From assembly GCA_017618215.1 (NCBI GenBank), contig JAFZUQ010000006.1:124001-188000 (forward strand): a DNA stretch of 64,000 nucleotides, in the 5' to 3' direction. Under the pieces are notes generated by a model that saw only the letters and a program-made list of their open reading frames with translations, searched no databases and was not told the DNA's origin. The translations under genes were made by a program, and so were the position numbers. Below, piece by piece: positions 32,093-41,222 of the stretch (positions are counted from its first letter, which is position 1; each line of letters begins with the position of its first letter). The DNA is from Elusimicrobiaceae bacterium. Lineage in GTDB: Bacteria > Elusimicrobiota > Elusimicrobia > Elusimicrobiales > Elusimicrobiaceae.

Positions 32093-33225
32093 TACTCTAA
32101 AGCCTCCGTAGCTTTAACTTTTTGGCCGTTACTGAGTTTTTGAACACCGGTAATAGCGATTTTATCATTTGTTGTTATACCGTTTTTTACTACGAAACGG
32201 TCTTTAAAAGTGTCCCCAATCTCTACATATCTTTGTTCGGCGACATCATTTTTAATTACCATAACATATTTACCATTACCGTCTTGTGCTACTGCTACTT
32301 GCGGAACTGTAATTTCTTCTTTTGCGGAAGTTGCTGCAACCATAACATTTATAAAGTTGCCGGGTATTAAAAGATTTTCGGTATTTTGATATTCAATATA
32401 AAGAGGTATTGTTGCAGTTTGAGCACTAACCTCATTGTCGACATAAACTTTATTTGGTTCAATATCAATAATGGTACCATCAGCAAGTTGGGCTTGAAGA
32501 TGCATTTTTGATTCGTTGGGGCCTTTAGCCATTTCTTTGGCCGCATTTAATCTTTCTTTATCGGTTACGGAAATATTAATACGAACAGGTTGTGTTTGTA
32601 CGATACGAGCTAAATTTGCACCACCACTTGCGACAAAATTACCTTTGCTCACCAAAGTTTTACCGATACGCCCTGAAATCGGTGCACGAACATCAGCATG
32701 ATCCAAATCCACTTCGGCTAAATCTAAAGCAGCTTTTGCTTTGGCTACATTTGCTTCCGCAACTTCAAGTTCCGCTTTAGGGAGCATTTTATCTTTATAC
32801 AAAGCCTGTTGCCTTTTATAATCATTTTCAATTTGCATCAAATTTGCTTTTGCACTTGCGACATTTGCGGCATAACGGCGCTTTTCAATATTATAAAGGC
32901 TTTGACCTTCTTGAACCTCAGAGCCATCTTCAAATAAAATTTCCTCTATATAACCGGAAACTTGAGGTTTAATATCAACCGCGTTTATAGCTTCAACTTT
33001 AGCAATATATTTTTTATTGCTTGTAACATTTTCGAGTTTAGGTGTTTGTACGGTGATATAGGTTTCTTTGTTCATGGCTGCCATCATTTGTTCAATTCCT
33101 TTTTTAGCTTTATAAGCCATTATGGCAGCACCGATGAGAGCCCCAATAAATAATATAAGTAAGATTCCTCCCCCCTGAGTTAAAATTCTTTTTCTTCTTT
33201 CTTTTTTATAATAATTCATGTTCAT
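32092..33225 (-). CDS. RND efflux periplasmic adaptor subunit
   Basis: The 377-residue membrane fusion protein links the AcrB-type pump to the outer-membrane channel. It has one N-terminal membrane helix (about 12-34), a lipoyl/barrel region starting VEAINAVDIKPQVSGYIEE, a hairpin (about 105-165), the second lipoyl half DLDHADVRAPISGRIG and C-terminal barrel domains. Its ATG overlaps the tolC-like stop by four bases (ATGA) and its stop overlaps the pump start, so all three are translationally coupled. Confidence 0.95.
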   Translation of the reverse strand: MNMNYYKKERRKRILTQGGGILLILFIGALIGAAIMAYKAKKGIEQMMAAMNKETYITVQTPKLENVTSNKKYIAKVEAINAVDIKPQVSGYIEEILFEDGSEVQEGQSLYNIEKRRYAANVASAKANLMQIENDYKRQQALYKDKMLPKAELEVAEANVAKAKAALDLAEVDLDHADVRAPISGRIGKTLVSKGNFVASGGANLARIVQTQPVRINISVTDKERLNAAKEMAKGPNESKMHLQAQLADGTIIDIEPNKVYVDNEVSAQTATIPLYIEYQNTENLLIPGNFINVMVAATSAKEEITVPQVAVAQDGNGKYVMVIKNDVAEQRYVEIGDTFKDRFVVKNGITTNDKIAITGVQKLSNGQKVKATEALE

Positions 33226-34568
33226 TTTTCTAATCTCCCAACTGCCCTGTATAATTGGGCTTTATCTATAAGCAAGCCGTAGAAAGCATTTACTACGCCT
33301 TGTTTTGCATCTGCTAACTTGCTGTTTGCGTTTAACAAATTCAAAATATCAACTTTACCAACTTCATAATAACGGAAAGCAACCCTTGAATTTTCTTCAG
33401 CGGTAGCTAAAATCTGTTTACTGATTTCATAAGCCTTAACACCCGTTTGATAGTTTTGATAGTAACTCCATACTTCATTTAATACGGAATTTCTTTGATT
33501 ATCAAGGCTCTTTTTGCTTTGTTCATATAAAAATTTTGCTTGGTCAATTTGGTACATTGTTGACATTCCGGAAAATAAAGGCCAATTTAGTTTTAAACCA
33601 ACTTCCCCATTAAGATTATAAGGATTTGAGTGTTTCCAATTATCCCCGTAAGTACCGTTTGCTATTGCGCTTAAAGAAGGTAAAGCCCCCGTTCTTGCAT
33701 AGCTTATGGACTCTTTACTTGCTAAAACGCTGCTTTCCCCGGCTTTTAATTCGGGGCGAGAATTTAAGGCTTCTTGCATGAGTTTTTCAATTTCGTCCCC
33801 GGCTTGTAATTTGGTAATTTGACCGTCATCTTTTATGGTAGAAAGTTTTATATCGGTAGACGGATTTAAATTTAATAAAGTAGCCAAGTTACCTTGCGCC
33901 TGGCGCAAAGCATTTTCCGCTTTAACTACTTGCAACTGGCTTTGTTCATAACTGGTTTTGGCCTGTAATTTATCAACTAAATTTACCATACCGAGGTCAT
34001 AACGTTTTTTAGATTCTTGGTATGCTCTTTGATAAGTTTTATTACTCTCTTTATAACTATCAAGCGAAGCTTTTGCACTTAGAACACTTAAGTAAGCATT
34101 GTTAACTTTTAAGATTAACTCTTGCAAAGCCGCATTATAAGAATAATTTGTTGCAGACATTATTGCCTTATTTTGCCCGATTTGTGAAGAACGCCCGCCG
34201 AAATCGTAAATTAACCATTGTGCACTTGCGGTTGCGGAATATGGTTCATTTCTTGTAGTACCGTCTGCATGCTCAATTTTATTTTCCTGCAAGGTACCTT
34301 GCCCGGTAAGCGTAAGGCTTGGTAAATATTGCCCACGTGAAGCACCTAAAGCTGCTTCTTTAGATTTTAAAAGCATATATTCTGCGCTTAAAGCAGGATT
34401 ATTGCAAATTGCAATTTGCATCAAATCTGGTAAAGAAACTTCCCCTTTTAAATCAGCCTCTATGCAACCTTGCGGGGCCTTGCTGTCATAAACACCGTAT
34501 AAATCAAACCCATTTATCTGGTTAACGACCAAACATGCCGCTAAGGCAATTATTAATTTCCTTTCCAT
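33222..34568 (-). CDS. TolC family outer-membrane efflux protein
   Basis: The 448-residue protein has a signal peptide (cleavage near residue 20) and two TolC repeats of long helices with short strands, for example AALGASRGQYLPSLTLTGQG and AISYARTG-type segments. Position and overlaps place it first of the pump trio. It starts only 26 bases after the pilin stop, with no terminator between, so the pump genes may be read through from the cysS side. Confidence 0.94.
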   Translation of the reverse strand: MERKLIIALAACLVVNQINGFDLYGVYDSKAPQGCIEADLKGEVSLPDLMQIAICNNPALSAEYMLLKSKEAALGASRGQYLPSLTLTGQGTLQENKIEHADGTTRNEPYSATASAQWLIYDFGGRSSQIGQNKAIMSATNYSYNAALQELILKVNNAYLSVLSAKASLDSYKESNKTYQRAYQESKKRYDLGMVNLVDKLQAKTSYEQSQLQVVKAENALRQAQGNLATLLNLNPSTDIKLSTIKDDGQITKLQAGDEIEKLMQEALNSRPELKAGESSVLASKESISYARTGALPSLSAIANGTYGDNWKHSNPYNLNGEVGLKLNWPLFSGMSTMYQIDQAKFLYEQSKKSLDNQRNSVLNEVWSYYQNYQTGVKAYEISKQILATAEENSRVAFRYYEVGKVDILNLLNANSKLADAKQGVVNAFYGLLIDKAQLYRAVGRLEK

Positions 34569-34594
34569 TTTTTTACCTTATACCTTTCAAATAT

Positions 34595-35095
34595 TTAATC
34601 GCAATCAGTTGCTTCCGTTTCCAAAGAAGGTATTGTATTACAAATGCCGGTAATACCTTCACCTTCTTCACACCAGATTTTACTATCTTCAACATGTGTG
34701 GTTATTTTAAACAACATTGCATTATTTTGTTTATATTCGACATTAATACAACCATTTGTTACAGGTTCTTCTCCACCTTTATTTGTAATATATACGTAGT
34801 ACCTATCTTTCTTTATTAACTGCCCACCGTCAACGGTAACTCCTTCGGTTTTTACTAAACGTGTTCTACCATTGATATGGGAATTTGTAAATTCAGGGAA
34901 ATAAGCCCCGACGCCATTTACTACAAAATATCTCTGTTGAGCTTCACGCACAATTCCGGCTAAAGAAAAGGCATCAGCAATTCTTGCTTTCATTATCACT
35001 TTCGTGTATGTAGGGTAAGCAAATGCAGCAAGCATTGCAATAATTAAAACAACAACCATTACTTCCATAAAGGTAAAACCTTTTTTGTTTTTCAT
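34595..35095 (-). CDS. Type IV pilin-like protein
   Basis: The 166-residue protein has a class III leader with prepilin peptidase site KKG/FTFMEVMVV (cleavage after Gly6), Glu5 of the mature chain, and a 20-residue hydrophobic helix. The globular part holds Cys residues, including a pair in the DCD and GICNT region that may form the pilin disulfide loop. AAGGAG precedes the ATG. No assembly genes (ATPase, PilC, peptidase) are nearby. It could be a major pilin, a minor pilin or a type II secretion pseudopilin. Confidence 0.88.
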   Translation of the reverse strand: MKNKKGFTFMEVMVVVLIIAMLAAFAYPTYTKVIMKARIADAFSLAGIVREAQQRYFVVNGVGAYFPEFTNSHINGRTRLVKTEGVTVDGGQLIKKDRYYVYITNKGGEEPVTNGCINVEYKQNNAMLFKITTHVEDSKIWCEEGEGITGICNTIPSLETEATDCD

Positions 35096-35118
35096 AATTT
35101 CTCCTTTTATAAAACTAC

Positions 35119-36495
35119 TTAATATTCCTGCCCTCTTGGCGTATCTTTTACAACAATTCCCATAGCAAGTAATTTCGCCCTGAGTTCATCAGATTTTTTA
35201 AAATCTTTTTGTTTTCTTGCTTCAGCGCGTTCTTCCAAAAGTTTTTTAGCTTCAGCAGAAATTTCCTTTTTTTCTTCTTCGAGCAAATTAAGCCCTAAAA
35301 ATGTATCGGCAAATTTTACAAACTGTAATTTTTCTTCTGCACTTGCCTCGCTTTTTATAAAATCCCAAAGAATAGCAAGTGCTTTAGAAGTATTTAAATC
35401 ATCTTCCATAGCAGAAACAAAATTATTCTTTGCTTCTTTCAAAAATTCTGTTTTCTGATTATTCCCATTAGATTGTTCTTTAATACTTGCGATTTTAGCC
35501 TTTAAACTGTGACGACTCTTCTTGGCAAAATCTAAACTGTCATAAGAGAATTCAAGTTGCGTTCTGTAATGTGCACCAAGGCATAAATATCTGTAATCGA
35601 GTGGACTGTAACCATTTTCTTTTAGGGTATCTAAAGTGACAAAAGCACCTGCTGATTTAGACATTTTTCCGGAACTCATAACCAAAAACTCGCCGTGTAT
35701 CCAATAACGGACATACTGTTTACCGGTTGCTGCCTGTGCTTGAGCAATTTCATTTGTATGGTGTATGGCAACGTGGTCTATACCGCCACAATGAATATCC
35801 AAAGTTTCCCCTAAATATTGCATAGCCATAGCAGAACACTCAATATGCCAGCCGGGAAAACCAATGCCCCAAGGGCTCGTCCACTCCATCTGGCGTTTCT
35901 TATCAGTCGGGGAAATTTTCCATAAAGCGAAATCGGTAGCATTTTTCTTTTCACCGAAATCAACGCGTGCACCTGTTTTTAAGCCTTCAAGATGTGCTTT
36001 ATTTATTAAAATACCGTAATCAGCAAATTTTGAAGTATCATAATAAATACCATCTGAGGTTTTATAAGTATACCCCTTTTCTTCTAATGTCTTAACAAGG
36101 TTTATCATAGCAGGGATATGTTCTGTCGCACGTGCAATTATATCGGGCCGGTAGCAGTTTAAAGAATCGAAATCTTCAAAGAACTTCTTTTCATAAAATT
36201 TGGCAATTTCCCAAGCACTTTTACCTTCCCGGGCAGAGGCTAAAGCCATTTTATCTTCTCCGGCATCAGCATCGGAAGTTAAATGCCCTACGTCAGTTAT
36301 ATTCATCATGTGTTTTACGGGTAGACTGTATCTAAGTGTGCGCATGAGTATGTCTTCAAAAATATAGGTTCTCAAATTACCGATATGTGCATAATTATAT
36401 ACCGTAGGTCCACAACAATAACAAGTCGCCCCCTTTGGATTTAAAGGCACAAATTCTTCCTTCTTATGATGTAGTGTGTTATATATTTTCAACAT
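35119..36495 (-). CDS. cysS: Cysteinyl-tRNA synthetase
   Basis: CysRS charges tRNA-Cys. The 458-residue length is normal. Motifs are the zinc Cys and HIGH-type signature CGPTVYNYAHIGN (28-40), the zinc site region GWHIECSAM, HHTNEIAQ, and KMSKS in SSGKMSKSAG. The start is one base after the upstream lipoprotein stop. The gene order PIN/TRAM, ispD, ispF, (insert), cysS resembles the Bacillus yacL-ispD-ispF-cysS region. Confidence 0.97.
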   Translation of the reverse strand: MLKIYNTLHHKKEEFVPLNPKGATCYCCGPTVYNYAHIGNLRTYIFEDILMRTLRYSLPVKHMMNITDVGHLTSDADAGEDKMALASAREGKSAWEIAKFYEKKFFEDFDSLNCYRPDIIARATEHIPAMINLVKTLEEKGYTYKTSDGIYYDTSKFADYGILINKAHLEGLKTGARVDFGEKKNATDFALWKISPTDKKRQMEWTSPWGIGFPGWHIECSAMAMQYLGETLDIHCGGIDHVAIHHTNEIAQAQAATGKQYVRYWIHGEFLVMSSGKMSKSAGAFVTLDTLKENGYSPLDYRYLCLGAHYRTQLEFSYDSLDFAKKSRHSLKAKIASIKEQSNGNNQKTEFLKEAKNNFVSAMEDDLNTSKALAILWDFIKSEASAEEKLQFVKFADTFLGLNLLEEEKKEISAEAKKLLEERAEARKQKDFKKSDELRAKLLAMGIVVKDTPRGQEY

Positions 36496-36496
36496 A

Positions 36497-37090
36497 CTAA
36501 ATTGCTTTTTTTAATTTTTCGTTCTCGTACTCTACTGGTATTTTGTTAAAAAATGCATCACAAACTCTCTTTCCTGAAGTGTTTGCAAAATTTTCGCTAA
36601 GCAAACATTGTACATTTATCAAAGATAATGGATTAACAGTCCCCGCTGGTGAGAGTGTATAAGTAAACCCTTGTGTTCTGTAACTTCTTAATATCGTATT
36701 ATAAGATCTATCCAAGGCTGTTTGAAAAGCAGCAAGATCTGCACCGGTCGCATTTTTACCTAAAGGAATTTTTTTGCTTGCCATAACAACCACTGCTTCA
36801 CCGTAAGCCTGATTACTGCTCTCAATAATTTCTTCTTCAGTAATTTCTTCAACTTCCGGGGTACTAATAGTTTCGATATCTATATCTTGATCTTGAGCTT
36901 TATTTTCCTCTTCTGTTGAATCCCCTTGTCTTATAGTACCAAGACCAATTTCCGTATATGAGTGCGGTAGTTCATATGCAGTATAATCTATACCGGCATA
37001 CCCTTTATAATTTTTAGGGCCATATTCAGCACAACCGACGAATAAAGTAACCAAAAAAATTAGTAAAATTAAATGTTTCATTTTTATCAT
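36497..37090 (-). CDS. Lipoprotein of unknown function between ispF and cysS
   Basis: The product (197 residues from the ATG at 37090, or 194 from 37081) has a lipoprotein signal ending LFVGC. The mature part has a strongly acidic stretch rich in Glu, Asp and Thr, then a helical region, KKIPLGKNATGADLAAFQTALDRS, and two further Cys residues. The 37090 ATG overlaps the ispF stop (ATGA); the 37081 ATG has a better spaced GGAAG, so the exact start is open. It is inserted in an otherwise housekeeping run of genes. I do not recognise the family. Confidence 0.75.
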   Translation of the reverse strand: MIKMKHLILLIFLVTLFVGCAEYGPKNYKGYAGIDYTAYELPHSYTEIGLGTIRQGDSTEEENKAQDQDIDIETISTPEVEEITEEEIIESSNQAYGEAVVVMASKKIPLGKNATGADLAAFQTALDRSYNTILRSYRTQGFTYTLSPAGTVNPLSLINVQCLLSENFANTSGKRVCDAFFNKIPVEYENEKLKKAI

Positions 37091-37587
37091 CTTCCTTTTT
37101 TTTGAATTTTTACAGTAACAGCAGCGAAGCAAGAAAGCGCCTTACTTGCACCAATATCACCTAAACCCTCATGACTTTTTGCTTTAAAACTTATATTATC
37201 AAGCCCGATTTTAAAAATAGAATCCAAAGATTTCCTGATAGTTAAGTAATGAGGACGCATTTTTGGCGTTTCCGCTACAAGAGTTACATCTAAATGAGTA
37301 ATCCTTGCATTTTTTTTCTTCAAAATACCTAAAATTTTTTTAGTTATTACAACGCTGGAAATTCCTTTAATAGTTTTATCTGTGGGTGGGAAATATTCCC
37401 CTATTTCACCGGCACAAACCGCACCTAAAGCTCCATCACATATAGCATGCAAAACCAAATCACCGTCGCTATGTCCGAGCATACCATGCGTATGCGGTAT
37501 AAATGCCCCGCCCAAAAAAAGTTTTAAACCTTTTTTGTAACGGTGTGTATCATACCCAAAACCAAATTTTATTTCTTCTTTTTGCAT
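37087..37587 (-). CDS. ispF: 2-C-methyl-D-erythritol 2,4-cyclodiphosphate synthase
   Basis: IspF catalyses the cyclisation step of the MEP isoprenoid pathway. The 166-residue protein has the metal ligands in GFGYDTHR and the HSDGDLVLHAICDGALGA motif, both diagnostic. It overlaps the ispD end by 19 bases, and the pair encodes two steps of the same pathway. The overlap argues for coupled translation or an origin from the fused ispDF form. Confidence 0.97.
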   Translation of the reverse strand: MQKEEIKFGFGYDTHRYKKGLKLFLGGAFIPHTHGMLGHSDGDLVLHAICDGALGAVCAGEIGEYFPPTDKTIKGISSVVITKKILGILKKKNARITHLDVTLVAETPKMRPHYLTIRKSLDSIFKIGLDNISFKAKSHEGLGDIGASKALSCFAAVTVKIQKKGR

Positions 37588-38231
37588 AAAGCACCTGCAA
37601 CTATCAAATCTTCCGGAGTAGTAATTTTTATATTTTTGTAATCCCCTATTACAGCCGTGACATTGATTCCCAATTTTTCTACCAACTGTGATTCATCTGT
37701 AGCAAAAATTTCATTGCCATACTTTTTTAAAGCCTTTTTTAATACTTCTGCCCTGTAACATTGCGGCGTTTGGGCTGCAAATAATTCTTCACGTTTTAAA
37801 GTTTTTGTTATCTTGCCGTTTTTTACCTGTTTGATTGTATCTTTAACAAATACACCCAAAACTGCAGCTTTATCTTTCTCTGCTGCTTTTAGGCAAGTTT
37901 CTATATCATCAGGGTTAACTAAGGGCCTTGCCCCATCCTGTACGGCAATTAAATCTACGTCGTTAGCTACTTCCTTAAGACCGTTTTTTACTGACTCTAT
38001 TCGTTCTTTCCCGGCAGCAGCAAATTTTAAACCTTTGATTTTTTTGCCAACTACTTTAAAAGTTTCCGGAGTAGTCACAACTATTATTTCTTTAACTCTT
38101 TTGACCTTCTTAAAAGACGATATAGTTCTAATTAATATTTCTTGCCCTCCTACTTTAAGAAGCTGCTTAGGCCTCCCCATACGGGTACCTTTACCTCCGG
38201 CAGCAATTATTACAGATGTATCCTTTTTCAT
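37569..38231 (-). CDS. ispD: 2-C-methyl-D-erythritol 4-phosphate cytidylyltransferase
   Basis: IspD adds CMP to methylerythritol phosphate in the MEP pathway. The 220-residue protein has the nucleotide-binding start IIAAGGKGTRMGRPKQLL and the catalytic region VQDGARPLV. The ATG at 38231 is chosen; its first base overlaps the stop of the PIN/TRAM gene (TAATG). An upstream in-frame TTG is inside that gene. It is part of the PIN/TRAM-ispD-ispF unit. Confidence 0.96.
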   Translation of the reverse strand: MKKDTSVIIAAGGKGTRMGRPKQLLKVGGQEILIRTISSFKKVKRVKEIIVVTTPETFKVVGKKIKGLKFAAAGKERIESVKNGLKEVANDVDLIAVQDGARPLVNPDDIETCLKAAEKDKAAVLGVFVKDTIKQVKNGKITKTLKREELFAAQTPQCYRAEVLKKALKKYGNEIFATDESQLVEKLGINVTAVIGDYKNIKITTPEDLIVAGALCKKKK

Positions 38232-39274
38232 TATTCTTCGTTGCTGCAAATACGGGTAAAAAACATTTTTCCGGCTGAAGTTTGTAATATAGAATAAACT
38301 TCTACCTCGGCACGTTTTCCTATAAACTTACGTCCACCCTCAATAACCACCATAGAGCCATCATCTAAATAAGCAATGCCCTGATCCTTTTCCTTACCTT
38401 CCTTCATTACAAATAAAGTAGTCTTGGTACCAGGCAAAAATACAGGTTTTAGTGATCTTGTTAAGTCAACGATATTTAAAACCGGTAAATTTGCGATAGT
38501 CCCTTCCTTATTCATGTTAAAATCAACAGTAATTATTGCAGCTTTATAATGGGTAGCCAAAGATACAATTTTTTGTTGTAAATTATTGCCTTTGCCTTCT
38601 CTGGAAGTAGTGGAGACTCTTAAACCCCTTATTTCTCTTAATTTCCTTAAAATTTCTTGACCACGACGACCGCGTGCCTTTTCTGATACGTCTTTAGAAT
38701 TTGCCATAGCAGACAATTCTTTTTCGATCAATTTTGAAACCAATAATTCCCCGGTTAAAAAACCGCTTTCACATAAATCATAAATACGTCCGTCAATCAA
38801 AGATGATACATCTACGACTTTTATATGGCGACCTTTACGCTTTATACCCATAATTTCAGGCGCTCTTACCAAAGCGATACAAGCACAAAGCATAGTTAAT
38901 ACAGCTGAAATTGTAGATGAATTGGAATTCCAAAAAGAAGCAATTTCAGGCAAAGCCATCTGCTCCACCAAATATTGACCTAAAAAGAAAATACCATATC
39001 CGATAAGAGCCCCGAAAATTCCGATAAGTACTGACATAAACTTCAAGGTTCTTACAAAATATTCCGTTGCTACTAAAACTAATGCCAAGATAAAAGTCAG
39101 CATAACGGAATAAAGATTACCCGAAAATACATAGGCTAATAAAGGTAACCCTAACAATGCGGAACAACGAAACAACCAAAACAACATAAAAATCCTCCAA
39201 GAGATATATCCCTGCTCTTTTTCCTCTTGTTTAAAAAAGAGAGGTATAACATATTTTACATTTTTATTGGCCAT
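38231..39274 (-). CDS. PIN/TRAM domain membrane protein (YacL-like)
   Basis: The 347-residue protein has four predicted membrane helices (about 27-145). A PIN nuclease-like domain follows (about 150-270, with VVDVSSLIDGRIYDL, an EKEL acidic site and IITVDFNMNKE), then a TRAM domain (about 285-345). PIN domains are metal-dependent ribonucleases and TRAM binds RNA; the family role of YacL proteins is not established. It heads the isoprenoid/cysS run and is divergent from the gene at 39333. No clear ribosome-binding site precedes its ATG. Confidence 0.9.
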   Translation of the reverse strand: MANKNVKYVIPLFFKQEEKEQGYISWRIFMLFWLFRCSALLGLPLLAYVFSGNLYSVMLTFILALVLVATEYFVRTLKFMSVLIGIFGALIGYGIFFLGQYLVEQMALPEIASFWNSNSSTISAVLTMLCACIALVRAPEIMGIKRKGRHIKVVDVSSLIDGRIYDLCESGFLTGELLVSKLIEKELSAMANSKDVSEKARGRRGQEILRKLREIRGLRVSTTSREGKGNNLQQKIVSLATHYKAAIITVDFNMNKEGTIANLPVLNIVDLTRSLKPVFLPGTKTTLFVMKEGKEKDQGIAYLDDGSMVVIEGGRKFIGKRAEVEVYSILQTSAGKMFFTRICSNEE

Positions 39275-39296
39275 ACTGCAAAAAATATGTTAAAAT
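39267..39296 (+). promoter_or_regulatory. Promoter of the DUF885-like gene
   Basis: TTGGCC (39267-39272), an 18-base spacer and TAAAAT (39291-39296). The -35 box lies inside the first codons of the divergent PIN/TRAM gene. Confidence 0.5.
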
Positions 39297-39332
39297 GTGT
39301 AGACGGATCAAATTTACTAGAGGTTTAATATT

Positions 39333-41150
39333 ATGAAAAAAACATTAAGCACTTTGTTACTGATAGGTGTTTTATTAGGGGTTGTAAATTTTTCTTTTGC
39401 ATTAACTGCAAAAGAAGAAAATCTTTTGATAAATGATGACCAAATCTTTTCTTTGGCAAATAAATATACTTCGATAGTACACGCTTTATTTGACGAAGAG
39501 GCAGTACGTTTAGGACTAACCGGGCACAGAAACGAAATTATAAAACGTGATACGCAAAATGAAATAACAAAGATAAAAGCCTTAAATTCTTTGAAGGCAA
39601 GTTTAGATAATATCAAACCGTCTTCTTTGTCTTCATATGTGCAAGCTGATTATTATACTTTAAAAGAACTTGTAAGTTTAAAATATTTTAACACCGAAAT
39701 CAAAAAACAGTTTGAAACGGATCCTATGTGGTATCTGGAATCAATGGATGTTGTTTATGAACTATTATTGAAAGATTTTTTACCGACTCAAGAACGTTTG
39801 GATTATGCCTTTAAACGCCTTGAAGCTATACCGGACATACTGGCAGATGCACAAGATAATTTAAAAAATCCTTCGGAACTGAGCATACAATTAGCGATAG
39901 AAAAAGTGAACCTTGAAGTTACAAATATGCAGAGCATAATATCCCTTGTACAAAGGATATCCAACGATAAACTTACAAAAAATGAAATTAATCAATTAAC
40001 AAAAAAGGCTACAACTGCTTTAAATAGTTACAAAACATTTTTACAAAAAAAATTAGATGAAAAAAACCATCAAGATTTCAGAATCGGCAGTAATGACTAC
40101 GAATATCTGTATCAGGAAGTTTATATGATTCCATCAAGATATGGCAAATTAGAAAGCATATTATGGAAGAATCTTGATCAGGCACAACAATCTTTGTTAG
40201 AATGGATAACACCCAAGGTGATAGCATCTTTAACAGACGAAGAAAAGGAAGAGAGATTGAGTAATAATAAAATCAATATTTACCCTAAAGATTATTACCT
40301 AATATCTAAAAATTACAAGAATGCTCCAGAATATGATCAAATTTTAAAAACCTATTCAAAAGAAGTACGGAATGCTGATGAATTTTTTGTAACCAAACAA
40401 CTTTTCCCGACGTTATCCCTTCCTATAGTTATAACATCAGCCCCTCCTATACTTAGGTCTATGCCTTCAAAGGTAACGGTATACCCGCCAGTACCTTTAT
40501 CGGAAAAAAGAACCGGTGATGTTTTGATATCTCTACCTAAAAAAGTTAATTTGAACAAAACCGAATATAATGCAAATTATAATTATGGAAAGATTAAATT
40601 CAGTTCTGCAGAATATATAACACCTGGGCAAACTTTAATTTATTCTGTGGAACCTGCTAATCTTTCTTTACTCTGCAAATTATCAGATGATATTTTCTAT
40701 ACACATGGATGGATAAAATATGCATTGGATACTGCTTATGAAAATGATTTCTTTAGCAAAGATGAAGACAAATTAAATTATCTTTGGTTTAACTATAAAA
40801 AAGCAATTTATGCTATCGTGGATTATGAGTTACAAACTAGAGTTTTTGACTTGCAATCTTCATTAGATTTTATAAAAAATTCAGGGATAGAAGAAAAAGA
40901 AGCTGTAAGCTATTTGAATTACTTAGCATTAAAACCTTTTGATGCCGTTTCCTACATAATAGGAGCTCAAGAATTTGAACGCTTAAGAATTAAATATCAA
41001 AAGAAGCAAAAAAGTGATTTTAATTTTGTTACTTTCCACACCAGAATATTATCCGTAGGGCGCATTCCGTTAATAGCTTTGGAAAATACCTTGGAAAAAG
41101 CTTATGCTAAAAAAGAAACGGACAGCCTCTTTAGTTTGACATATTTTTAA
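39333..41150 (+). CDS. Secreted DUF885-like protein with degenerate zinc site
   Basis: The 605-residue protein has a signal peptide (cleavage near residue 23) and DUF885 hallmarks along its length. The C-terminus is especially clear: KPFDAVSYIIGAQEFERLR, then FNFVTFHTRILSVGRIPL. Family members normally carry HEGYPGHH, the metal-binding motif. Here the aligned stretch reads AEYITPGQT (426-434), so all expected His ligands are missing although Glu, Pro and Gly remain. The protein is therefore probably a non-catalytic relative. It is a single gene with its own promoter and a strong terminator. Confidence 0.75.
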   Translation: MKKTLSTLLLIGVLLGVVNFSFALTAKEENLLINDDQIFSLANKYTSIVHALFDEEAVRLGLTGHRNEIIKRDTQNEITKIKALNSLKASLDNIKPSSLSSYVQADYYTLKELVSLKYFNTEIKKQFETDPMWYLESMDVVYELLLKDFLPTQERLDYAFKRLEAIPDILADAQDNLKNPSELSIQLAIEKVNLEVTNMQSIISLVQRISNDKLTKNEINQLTKKATTALNSYKTFLQKKLDEKNHQDFRIGSNDYEYLYQEVYMIPSRYGKLESILWKNLDQAQQSLLEWITPKVIASLTDEEKEERLSNNKINIYPKDYYLISKNYKNAPEYDQILKTYSKEVRNADEFFVTKQLFPTLSLPIVITSAPPILRSMPSKVTVYPPVPLSEKRTGDVLISLPKKVNLNKTEYNANYNYGKIKFSSAEYITPGQTLIYSVEPANLSLLCKLSDDIFYTHGWIKYALDTAYENDFFSKDEDKLNYLWFNYKKAIYAIVDYELQTRVFDLQSSLDFIKNSGIEEKEAVSYLNYLALKPFDAVSYIIGAQEFERLRIKYQKKQKSDFNFVTFHTRILSVGRIPLIALENTLEKAYAKKETDSLFSLTYF

Positions 41151-41170
41151 AGATGAAACATTTTCTAATA

Positions 41171-41200
41171 AAACCCGCGCGCTTCAAGCGCGGGTTTTTT
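41171..41200 (+). terminator. Terminator of the DUF885-like gene
   Basis: CCCGCGC (41174-41180), loop GCTTCAA, GCGCGGG (41188-41194), then TTTTTT. Confidence 0.92.
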
Positions 41201-41222
41201 GGAGTTTTAATTAATTTATTTT

